Source: Plotosus lineatus
Taxonomy: Eukaryota > Chordata > Actinopteri > Siluriformes > Plotosidae
Assembly (NCBI GenBank): GCA_024760905.1
Contig: CM045746.1
Span: 8,212,966-8,276,965, forward strand
Direction of reading: 5' to 3'
DNA: 64,000 nucleotides
Part shown: in pieces, positions 58,429 through 64,000 of the stretch
Layout: each line of letters begins with the position of its first letter
Position numbering within the stretch: the stretch's first letter is position 1
Position numbers and translations under genes: made by a program
The notes under the pieces: model-generated
What the model saw: the letters and a program-made list of their open reading frames with translations, nothing else
Told to the model about the DNA's origin: nothing
Databases searched by the model: none

Positions 58429-61400
58429 TGAATGATGAAAAATACTTTTAGTGTACAATATAAAAAAGTTAAAAGTGTAGTTACCTCTCGATCTGGTGGA
58501 GGTCTTCTAATTGGAGGTGCGAGACGACCAGTGTCAGAGCCCTGAGCTGTAAATTATACATCATAGTGTCAAAACTGAGTGGCACTGATACGCCGTGTGC
58601 AATGTTTGAGCAACCGTGGCAGGGTTGGAACATGACAATGGAGAAGCACTGGTGGGGAAAATAAAAATGATGGGATAAAACAATTGCCAGGCAAAATCAA
58701 ATGTTTATTTCCTTTCCATTGTACAATAAAGATCATGTTGTTTACCGAGGTCATTAAAGCACCTGGAAAAAAGTACTCACATCATCAGTGTATACAATCA
58801 CACTTTAAAACAAAAGAATGCAAACACTGATGGATCAAAATGACACGAAACATATGATATGTAACATGCATTCAACCAACGGACCAACAATGGATCATGC
58901 TTATTTGCCTCTTTTCCACAAAATATCTTACATACATATTTCATGTACCATTACTAAAAGATCAATAAATCATGAGGAAAGAGACAAGCAACAGTAGACG
59001 TATGCTGTCTCAGGTCTTTTTTATTTGTATTTAAACCAGCAGAGAAGAGGCAGTGTTTGAGCAGAGCAAGTTTGTGGGAATGACAATGGAACCGTGCAAC
59101 TGTGGCAACATTTGAAGGACAGGTTTCTTAGCAAACCAGGGAATGTTAATACGGCAGCACCTGAATAGCAGTGTACGTTAGAGCTAGCTTTATTGTGCTG
59201 GTTGTTGTTGGAGGCATCTGCGTGGTGCGGCTGCTGGTAGGAGGCACTGTGGTAAGGCTGGTAGTGATGGGAGAAGGAAGGGAAGTAATCCCCCTGCCGA
59301 CCCCGCAGTGATGAGCTTCTTTCAGGAACTTTCGGAAGCAACTCTTGTAGTAGCTGACGCAAAATGCTGTCGTCTGGCAACCGAGCAGCTCCTAGCCCTT
59401 TCTCAGCCCTTAAGTGGTCGTAAATATCTTGTAGAGCAGCATCTAAAGCCTCATACATTGCTGCCTTCGATTTGTGATGGCTGGAGTGACTATGGCACCG
59501 CTGAGTTGGTGGGGAACCCCGTTTCTTACGGAAAGGCACCGGACTGACCAGGAAGGCCAGCTTGGAAAGACCCAATTCGCTGGGTGATTGTTGAACCAGT
59601 GGAGGCGTGATCGTGGTGTGGCCCTCTTGCTGTGCTCTTTCATGCTTAAGCATAGTGGTGAAGCGAGTGTAGGAAGCCGGACAATGTCCCTTACATGAGC
59701 TAATGAGGTGGCGGTGGTGATAACCTTGACTCTGGCCCAGACTCTGGTGGAGATGGTGGTGGTGGTGACGGCTGCTGTGGTGATGGCGTCCATGATGATG
59801 GTGGTGATGAAGGTGATGGTGATGATGGTGTCCAGAACCACAGAAGCTTTCAGATGATGCTAATGAGCAGCGGTCCAAGTCACTTTCACTGCATAAGGAA
59901 GATCCTTCTATCTGAATGAAGTCACTCAATTCTGAAGCGCAAGCTTCCTGCTCGCTGTCCGAGTAGTCTTGCTGCTGGTGCTGGTTCTGGCTCTGCCTGA
60001 CCATTGGAACATGGCTGCAATCTTTTGGACCTGGCCTTGGTTGACCTTCTGGGGGACTTCTCGCATTTTCTGGAGGGTCTTCCTCCTCCAAGAGCGACTC
60101 CACAGAGAAGCGACGCTTGGGGCAACTGCTGGCCCGAGAAGACCCTGGTGTGGTGGTGCCTGATGGAGTGTCTTCACCAAGGTCTGGCATGGACTTAGAC
60201 TTTTGGATCAGTTGCTCGTACTCGGAGATCCTATTTGGCACCATGCGCTGTGGCACTTCGTGCCCAAATGATGCCCATGGATGAAGGCTCTTCCGCTGCT
60301 GCTGTTGTTGACGCTCAAGTTCCAGGATGCGAGCACGGACTGAACAAATTACTTCAGAGGGGAGAAGCTGTTCCCGGTCGATACGGTGCATTGTTTTGTA
60401 AAGCTGTAGGAATCCTGGTGTGTCGTGTGCCATTTTGCGCCGATGATGCCGACGTGCTTTAGGGGATGAATTAAGACTCTTTGCTTGTGCCTGCTGTGGA
60501 CAATTCCCGCTTTCACCAAGCAGCAAGCCAAAACTTTCTGAGGGATTACCGTTTATTCCGACATTACCGTCCGAGAGTAAGTCATCACAGCTACGAGACT
60601 TGAGGCAAGGCGAGGAAGTGCATGCTTCCTCATCCTCCACACTGCTCCATGTTTCAGCACTGTCCTTCTGACACACCTGCCAACCATTCTTGAAACTGAT
60701 AGATTGCTTGGAGCTGCGCAGGGTAGACGTGGAGAGGGATAGGGTGTCAGAAGAAAGGTGGGAAGACACCTGGTCCATACCTGGAGAGCTCATTGATGGA
60801 GAGAGAGACTCACTAGTGCCTCCAGCTGCAGAGGCAGCAAATGCAGCATGACAAAAGAGAGGAGACAGGAGCGGAAGTTAATAGTCTCAACAGGAAGATA
60901 GAGTTAGTGTGGTTGGTAAAGCTTTTGAGACAAAGAGGCAGCAAGATCATAAACAGACATGCAGGAAAGTGTGCAAATGGCAGATAAGGTCAGACTGATC
61001 ATTTTCTTGAAGCAATAGAGGAAAAAAAATGTTCGCGTATTAGCTTGGGTGCCTGTACCTTTTACTTTTGCTGGAGAAGAAGGCGAGGAACGTGTTGCAG
61101 GTTTTTTCAGACTGCTGGATTTGTAGGTCTCCAGTTTTGAAGGTGGACCAGCATTATGCTCATTTCCTTTATTCTGCTGAGTGACGAACGGCTCTGACTT
61201 TCGTCTCTTCCTGTAGTCACTGGTGGCACGACAAACACCAGAAGTTACCTGTTAGGTCAGGATGTCTGTAACCCCTTCACCTTCTATCAATCTTTGCCTA
61301 TGTTTTCATTAACCGGTTATTCCATGGATTAATATTAGTAAATCCTGGGCCCCTGAGCAGGATCCAAAACAAAGGACCCCCTTAACCACCCAATGAGGAA

Positions 61401-63081
61401 AATACCATGCAAACATTACCACACTGCATGTCAGTTGTGCGTATTTTCTAATCAGAAGGTTGGGGATTCAAGCACCAAGACTACCAACCAGCTACTATTG
61501 GGCCCTTGAGCAAGACCCATAATCCTGACTTAGGATCAGACTTACCCATACACGTAACAAGTATAGAACCCTATCCTTAATATTACTTTGTCTTTGCACT
61601 GTATCATGGCTCACCTTGCACTCTGACCTCAGATTCTTAACAACCCAGGATAGTATAATAACTTTAATAATAAGTATTGATGTGCCTCAATGTGTACTCA
61701 AGTGAAGCAGTGCACTTTTAATACCTAGACTATGTAATCAAAAAGATAAAAAGCAGGTCAAGATTCCATTAAGAGCTGGTGGCCAGCAGAATCCCAGTCC
61801 TCTCAAAACCAGCACCAGGTACTTTTTGAAGTTTCTTCCATTAATCATTTTTTCAGTCTCGGTTTCCATCTCTCCCGCCATCATTGTGTTTGGATAAATG
61901 TCGGCACCCTGTTTTGATGCCTGCTTCTAAAAATAAACGCCCTGTTGTGCACCAGGTGTTGACTGGCTCACAGGCTTCCCCTTTCCACCCTTCTCATTAC
62001 TTTCCCTTTAAGAATTTCTTTATTTAGAAATGCGCACGTTTAATGGTGCTGGTAAACATAAAATTTCGTGAACTAGGAAGATAAATATAACTACATCAGA
62101 AAGTCTTAAAAGCGCTCGAGTTGTGCATCAGCCAGGTGTGTGACTATTATCACGAGATCGTAAGTTCGAATTCATCAAAATTCCACAGCCATCCATGACC
62201 GGGACTCCATTGGGAGTTAATTGGCTGAGCTCTTACTGGAGGGAAGTATGGCATACGCCCACTTCCCTATCACAGCGATCGCCAGCTGTGGCACTGATAT
62301 GGGATTTTGTGAGCTCATTCGTACGAGGGGGCGAATAGCGTTTTCCCTCTGAGTGTGTTAGACCGCCCACAAATAGACATATGCAGCAATTTGTAAAGAG
62401 GCTAGTGGCTAGCATTGCATGTCACAGAGAGGCCGTTAAGTCGTTCGGAATTAATGGATGAATGAAGTATTAATTATGACTTGTCAAAGTGAAACAAACC
62501 TAAACAGAAACAGCAATCACATGGTCATGCCAGGCAGCCAATTAGCCACCTTTATGGCAGGTTGCATTTTTTCACAGATTGTTTTTTGGCCAAAATCTGT
62601 TCTTTGAGCCTGCGGTGTGTTCAGCACCCTAAAAACCAAAAGCATTGCACAATAACAGCCGCTAATATTGGGCAGTGGTAGTCTAGTGGTAAAGGCGCTG
62701 GATCACTGATCCTAAGGTTGGGGGTTCAGGTCCCACTCTCCACAGGGTTGTCACTGTCCCCCCAGTGCAGCTAACTGGGTTATCAAAGGCCAACCATGTC
62801 TCTTGCTGACTTTCAACAAAAGTAGACTGCAAATCCGTCAGCATATTTCCGCCCTGCGATGTGGCCTGGCGAGCTGTCCAGGGTCTGCCCTCAGCCGAAG
62901 TCGGTTGGGATGGGCGCCAGCCTCCCTGCGACCCTAATTAGGGTTAAGTGGTTACAGAAAATGAACAATGAGCTGCTAATATCAGTTCCGAGTTTAAAAG
63001 TAGATAGAGATTTAAGAATTGTTGAATTGTTCTGAGCTGAGCTTAGATGAATAGTGAACAGCACAAGGTCATGGACACAAC

Positions 63082-63130
<49 letters not shown>

Positions 63131-63185
63131 CCTAGCTATCTAACACACAAGCACAAGGTACAAAATCCTTATGCACTTATGCATC

Positions 63186-63219
<34 letters not shown>

Positions 63220-64000
63220 GAAATAAGCCCAATGAAATATAATTAGAATTGATGAGTAGTCTGATAAGATACACAGAAGGTTTTTTGATGAAGCAAGCAG
63301 AAAAAATATAAAAATGATGAAGTCATTGTCATCGTCTCACCTGGATGCGCTCTCAGGTCGCTCAGAGGATGAAAGACAGAGAGATGTCTACAGAATAGGA
63401 CACACAAAAGAAGGCAGGGGTGAGATTCATGGAAACAAAGGAGCCCTGTCGTTGCTTTCCAGCATCGTGTGACACTCTAAACCTTCCCCCTATCCTTCAG
63501 ACGGCTGTATCTCACAATAGTTCCACCCCTCCCCCTCCTTTCTCCCTTCCCACTTATAACAGTGCATACTCCGATGATGACCTGTGACCTGCTTTAAGAA
63601 AAACAGAGAGAAAGATTTAATGGATCTCCATGGAGTAAGTAGACTAAACTCAGGATGGTCCTTCTGAACTGATTCATTTGAACTGTGTTTATTCACAAAA
63701 GTTCCACGTGGCAGTTGAGCACATCTACCGCATCCACCACTGTGATGCCCTTCAAGATTTGCTCCTCCTCCTGGAATTTCAGCAGTCAGCCTACAATTGA
63801 TCTGGGATGCTCCTGTCTATTCACAATGCACTATGATGGCACACGACACCCAATACAAAATGAAAAGTCTAATGTCATGCAGTCTAAAAAAAAGTCACTG
63901 TTAAGCATTTGTTCATGATCATTAACCCTAAAGTACAAAATATGTGATTAATTTTTGGATAAAATTAATTAAATATTTAGACCGAAGAGATGGACATGTG
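43629..64000 (-). CDS. sorbs2: Sorbin and SH3 domain-containing protein 2 (ArgBP2/nArgBP2), 3' part
   Basis: Thirteen coding exons, minus strand: 63341-63387, 61059-61210, 59161-60825, 58485-58546, 55463-55509, 55115-55229, 54875-55003, 50904-51068, 50019-50819, 45774-47245, 44784-44821, 44576-44682, 43629-43690. They sum to 4862 nt, one base short of 1621 codons; the missing base is in the 1472-nt exon. The 5' exons (SoHo region) lie beyond the window. Three SH3 domains: [13 protein letters not shown] / [52 protein letters not shown], ending [17 protein letters not shown] proteins are actin-linked adaptors at stress fibres and Z-discs whose SH3 domains bind proline-rich partners such as Abl/Arg, vinculin and dynamin (family knowledge). 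The large nArgBP2-type exon and the pdlim3 neighbour favour sorbs2 over sorbs1. Odd: a linker of about 758 residues between SH3-2 and SH3-3. Confidence 0.93.
44576..44682 (-). CDS. sorbs2: sorbs2 exon, SH3-3 core
   Basis: Reads [20 protein letters not shown] then [15 protein letters not shown]-like strand, RT loop and the WY of the binding groove. Acceptor CTACTGCAG, donor GTAGGAG. Confidence 0.95.
44784..44821 (-). CDS. sorbs2: sorbs2 38-nt microexon before SH3-3
   Basis: Reads [12 protein letters not shown] plus two bases completing P, then F of the next exon; GEPFQ precedes SH3-3 in relatives. Acceptor CTGTCAG, donor GTAAGTG. Confidence 0.82.
45230..45620. repeat. CA-type minisatellite (gacacacgcact units)
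   Basis: About 390 bp of cacacgcac, agacacacgc and tgacacgcac in irregular higher-order arrangement, in a sorbs2 intron. Confidence 0.93.
45774..47245 (-). CDS. sorbs2: sorbs2 giant linker exon with coding 51-bp minisatellite and a 1-nt frame break
   Basis: Acceptor CTTGTTAG at 47246-47247 and donor AAG/GTAAAATA bound a 1472-nt exon, in phase 0 and out phase 0, so 1473 nt would be expected. From 47245 to about 46525 one frame is open (GCC at 47245; [14 protein letters not shown], then proline/serine-rich). From about 46525 to 45774 the adjacent frame is open (ending QPRFSHIK). The switch falls in one repeat unit that lacks a base found in its neighbours (46521-46528). The unit encodes 17 residues, typically [17 protein letters not shown]. 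Either an assembly or sequencing error or a true frameshift allele. The exon encodes a disordered, PxxP-rich linker between SH3-2 and SH3-3; no equivalent function is known to me. Confidence 0.75.
45972..46760 (-). repeat. 51-bp coding VNTR, about 16 units
   Basis: Plus-strand unit begins atgtggtttgtgatgaagga. Most units are exactly 51 bp; one (near 46020) and one (near 46490) are shorter by whole codons; only the latter also lacks a single extra base. Confidence 0.93.
47246..47450. other. sorbs2 intron
   Basis: Short stretch between the giant exon's acceptor and the hAT element; nothing recognised. Confidence 0.5.
47451..49251 (-). mobile_element. hAT transposon remnant, perfect 8-bp TSD, nested RTE
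   Basis: Ends caggggtcgggaacc and ggttcccgacccctg are inverted repeats; gcttagca is repeated exactly at 47443-47450 and 49252-49259. On the minus strand at about 48760-48510 the hAT dimerisation-domain remnant reads [20 protein letters not shown]. Upstream transposase parts are not evident. A LINE sits inside at 47610-48492. Confidence 0.9.
47610..48492 (-). mobile_element. 5'-truncated RTE-like LINE inside the hAT, 14-bp TSD
   Basis: Direct repeat tttgagagtataat at 47596-47609 and 48493-48506. Encodes the C-terminal RT part from [11 protein letters not shown] to ICCGDP in an open frame. By chance the frame is continuous with the hAT remnant, giving a fused 372-codon frame (47638-48756) that is unlikely to be a gene. 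Confidence 0.92.
49433..49632 (-). mobile_element. Internally shortened tRNA SINE, 12-bp TSD
   Basis: catgtctaccat flanks at 49421-49432 and 49633-49644. The head is at 49632 on the minus strand; the tail (cattcattttctgaactgct at low end) is V-SINE type. Confidence 0.87.
50019..50819 (-). CDS. sorbs2: sorbs2 801-nt linker exon
   Basis: 267 codons, phase 0 at both ends, acceptor CTCTATAAG, donor GTAGAAC. Starts [20 protein letters not shown] and includes a [10 protein letters not shown] stretch able to bind SH3/WW domains. The rest is serine-, proline- and acid-rich without a known domain. Separated from the SH3-2 exon by only 84 nt. Confidence 0.8.
50904..51068 (-). CDS. sorbs2: sorbs2 exon, second half of SH3-2
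   Basis: Reads [20 protein letters not shown] and [20 protein letters not shown]. 55 codons. The acceptor TTTTCTGCAG lies directly beyond a (TG)n tract (plus CA, 51080-51135). Confidence 0.95.
51080..51135. repeat. (CA)n microsatellite at the SH3-2 exon acceptor
   Basis: CA run about 12 bp from the exon boundary; (GU)n in the pre-mRNA. Confidence 0.95.
51341..52618 (+). mobile_element. Internally deleted Tc1/mariner-like element, TA target
   Basis: Ends cagggggtggacaaaataat and its exact inverse at 52599-52618, flanked on both sides by TA. At about 52270 a transposase start is readable, [18 protein letters not shown], then [18 protein letters not shown], a helix-turn-helix typical of Tc1 proteins, with one stop. 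The catalytic part is missing and a short C-terminal-like piece follows. A TG-rich tract (51628-51870) expands its left half. Confidence 0.9.
52863..53940. mobile_element. TA-flanked TIR MITE with nested V-SINE
   Basis: Ends cagtcatcccttg and caagggatgactg are perfect inverted repeats with TA on both sides. Inside is a V-SINE at 53334-53743. Confidence 0.88.
53334..53743 (-). mobile_element. Full-length V-SINE, 12-bp TSD
   Basis: tgttaatacatt is repeated at 53322-53333 and 53744-53755. Same long 3' module as the copy at 20585-20998, head at the high end. Confidence 0.9.
53957..54811. mobile_element. TA-flanked TIR MITE
   Basis: Ends cagtaatcccccgc and gggggggctgactg, TA on both sides. Interior shares blocks with 56264-57531 in reverse order (accaatcagcttgctgga type block; cacccacccacct type block). 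Confidence 0.82.
54875..55003 (-). CDS. sorbs2: sorbs2 exon, linker and start of SH3-2
   Basis: Reads [20 protein letters not shown] then [18 protein letters not shown]. 43 codons, phase 0 both ends. Confidence 0.95.
55115..55229 (-). CDS. sorbs2: sorbs2 exon, SH3-1 second part
   Basis: Reads [20 protein letters not shown] then GIFPISYVE; acceptor TTGACAG, donor GTATATC. Confidence 0.95.
55463..55509 (-). CDS. sorbs2: sorbs2 exon, SH3-1 first strand
   Basis: Reads [15 protein letters not shown] plus two bases of K. Acceptor TCCATCAG, donor GTGAGT. Confidence 0.93.
55927..56258. mobile_element. hAT-type MITE, same family as 41120-41678
   Basis: Starts cagtggtccccaacc and ends ggttggagactactg (two changes from the inverse). 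Flanks atttatat / atttacag agree at six of eight. Confidence 0.75.
56264..57531. mobile_element. TA-flanked TIR MITE with nested SINE
   Basis: Ends cagtaatccccct and aggggattactg, TA on both sides. Related in inverse order to 53957-54811. Contains the SINE at 56463-56801. Confidence 0.88.
56463..56801 (-). mobile_element. RTE-tailed tRNA SINE, 14-bp TSD
   Basis: ttaatatataaata is repeated at 56449-56462 and 56802-56815. Head at the high end; tail ctttttcccttttcttggga and gtcgccacagtgaatcatct at the low end. Confidence 0.9.
57627..57655. repeat. (TA)n microsatellite
   Basis: Pure TA run in a sorbs2 intron. Confidence 0.95.
57759..58068 (+). mobile_element. 3' fragment of the second LINE family
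   Basis: Reads [20 protein letters not shown] then [11 protein letters not shown] and [15 protein letters not shown], the C-terminal end of the LINE at 36690-38500. Confidence 0.8.
58093..58310 (+). mobile_element. 5'-truncated V-SINE
   Basis: gtttcctctcacagtccaaa ... ctgcaatggtcttttgaggg ... gagtgagtg. Head missing. Confidence 0.7.
58376..58426. repeat. (CA)n microsatellite
   Basis: Pure CA run about 60 bp from the sorbs2 exon at 58485. Confidence 0.95.
58485..58546 (-). CDS. sorbs2: sorbs2 exon before SH3-1
   Basis: Reads [20 protein letters not shown], a basic proline-rich strip leading into SH3-1. Acceptor AATTTACAG, donor GTAACTA. Phase 1 in, 0 out. Confidence 0.8.
59161..60825 (-). 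CDS. sorbs2: sorbs2 large nArgBP2-type cassette exon
   Basis: 1665 nt with phase 1 at both ends, so it can be skipped without a frameshift, fitting the neural-specific insertion of nArgBP2 in mammals. Begins [20 protein letters not shown]. The conserved core reads [20 protein letters not shown] then [20 protein letters not shown], followed by a glutamine run. A histidine-rich tract (about 59750-59830) precedes [20 protein letters not shown], a C2H2-finger-like segment; a zinc finger is reported for nArgBP2. The donor after HCYS at 59160 (GTGCTG) was chosen because its phase fits the next exon; the frame stays open to 59021, so a longer terminal form is possible. Confidence 0.88.
61059..61210 (-). 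CDS. sorbs2: sorbs2 linker exon
   Basis: Reads [20 protein letters not shown] and [16 protein letters not shown]. Acceptor GACTACAG, donor GTACAGG. Basic and serine-rich. Confidence 0.75.
61260..62660. other. sorbs2 intron, no recognised exon
   Basis: Mostly unique-looking. No splice-bounded conserved reading found. Confidence 0.4.
62674..62969 (+). mobile_element. tRNA SINE with V-SINE-type tail
   Basis: Head gggcagtggtagtctagtgg, box B-like ggttcaggtcc (one change), tail gcgatgtggcctggcgagct ... gttacagaaaatgaac. gctaatat is present on both sides (62664-62671 and about 62976-62983). Confidence 0.85.
63085..63128. repeat. (CT)n microsatellite
   Basis: Pure CT run. Confidence 0.95.
63190..63218. 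repeat. (CA)n microsatellite
   Basis: Pure CA run. Confidence 0.95.
63341..63387 (-). CDS. sorbs2: sorbs2 small linker exon (probable)
   Basis: 47 nt; reads [15 protein letters not shown] plus two bases, joining in phase to KRRKSEP. Acceptor TTCTGTAG, strong donor GTGAGAC. Too short for motif proof. Confidence 0.55.
63388..64000. other. sorbs2 intron or unresolved segment
   Basis: About 63700-63800 is open and protein-like on both strands (minus [20 protein letters not shown]; plus [20 protein letters not shown]). I cannot assign it. Confidence 0.3.

Noticed and set aside
59443..59841. 132-codon Thr/Ile-rich minus frame
   Set aside because: Shifted-frame shadow of the His-rich part of the nArgBP2-type exon.
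43629..63387. sorbs1 as the identity
   Set aside because: The nArgBP2-type exon and the adjacent pdlim3 gene fit sorbs2 better; SH3 domains alone would not decide.

Overview
The window reads as vertebrate, very probably teleost, genomic DNA. The evidence is split genes with GT-AG introns, three animal gene families, dense CA/GA/TA microsatellites, and fish-type repeats: DANA/HE1-like V-SINEs, Tc1/mariner and hAT elements, and RTE-like LINEs with (GAAGAA) tails. The species cannot be fixed from the sequence.

Three genes could be assembled exon by exon, all on the minus strand. (1) A small four-exon THAP-domain gene, 8432 to 5917, 122 codons plus stop, complete. (2) pdlim3 (actinin-associated LIM protein, ALP), 30172 to 11174: six coding exons joining in phase to a complete 306-residue PDZ - ZM - LIM protein, with a first intron of about 14 kb. 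(3) The 3' part of sorbs2 (ArgBP2), from beyond the right edge to the stop at 43629: thirteen coding exons carrying the large nArgBP2-type cassette exon, three SH3 domains, and an unusually long linker between SH3-2 and SH3-3 built from an 801-nt and a 1472-nt exon. pdlim3 and sorbs2 are also neighbours in mammals. Both products act at actin/alpha-actinin structures, Z-discs and stress fibres.

Layout. 1-5.6 kb: LINE and SINE debris. 5.9-8.4 kb: THAP gene. 8.5-10.3 kb: RTE insertion just upstream of it. 11.2-30.2 kb: pdlim3, its introns loaded with RTE, SINE, hAT and mariner-like insertions. 30.2-43.6 kb: intergenic, with a decayed Tc1, LINE fragments, a hAT MITE and microsatellites. 43.6-64 kb: sorbs2, with a Tc1 derivative, a hAT holding a nested RTE, three TA-flanked MITEs and several SINEs in its introns.

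The most unusual features are as follows. A 51-bp minisatellite is translated inside the large sorbs2 linker exon and carries a single-base frame break. An 84-nt sorbs2 intron is stop-free and frame-neutral. One pdlim3 exon is flanked by complementary (GU)n/(AC)n tracts. SINE families share one head but carry different tails, one tail matching the resident RTE LINE. Many insertions can be dated relative to each other from intact target-site duplications (TSDs). All gene models rest on conserved protein motifs and splice phase read by eye; no search was run.
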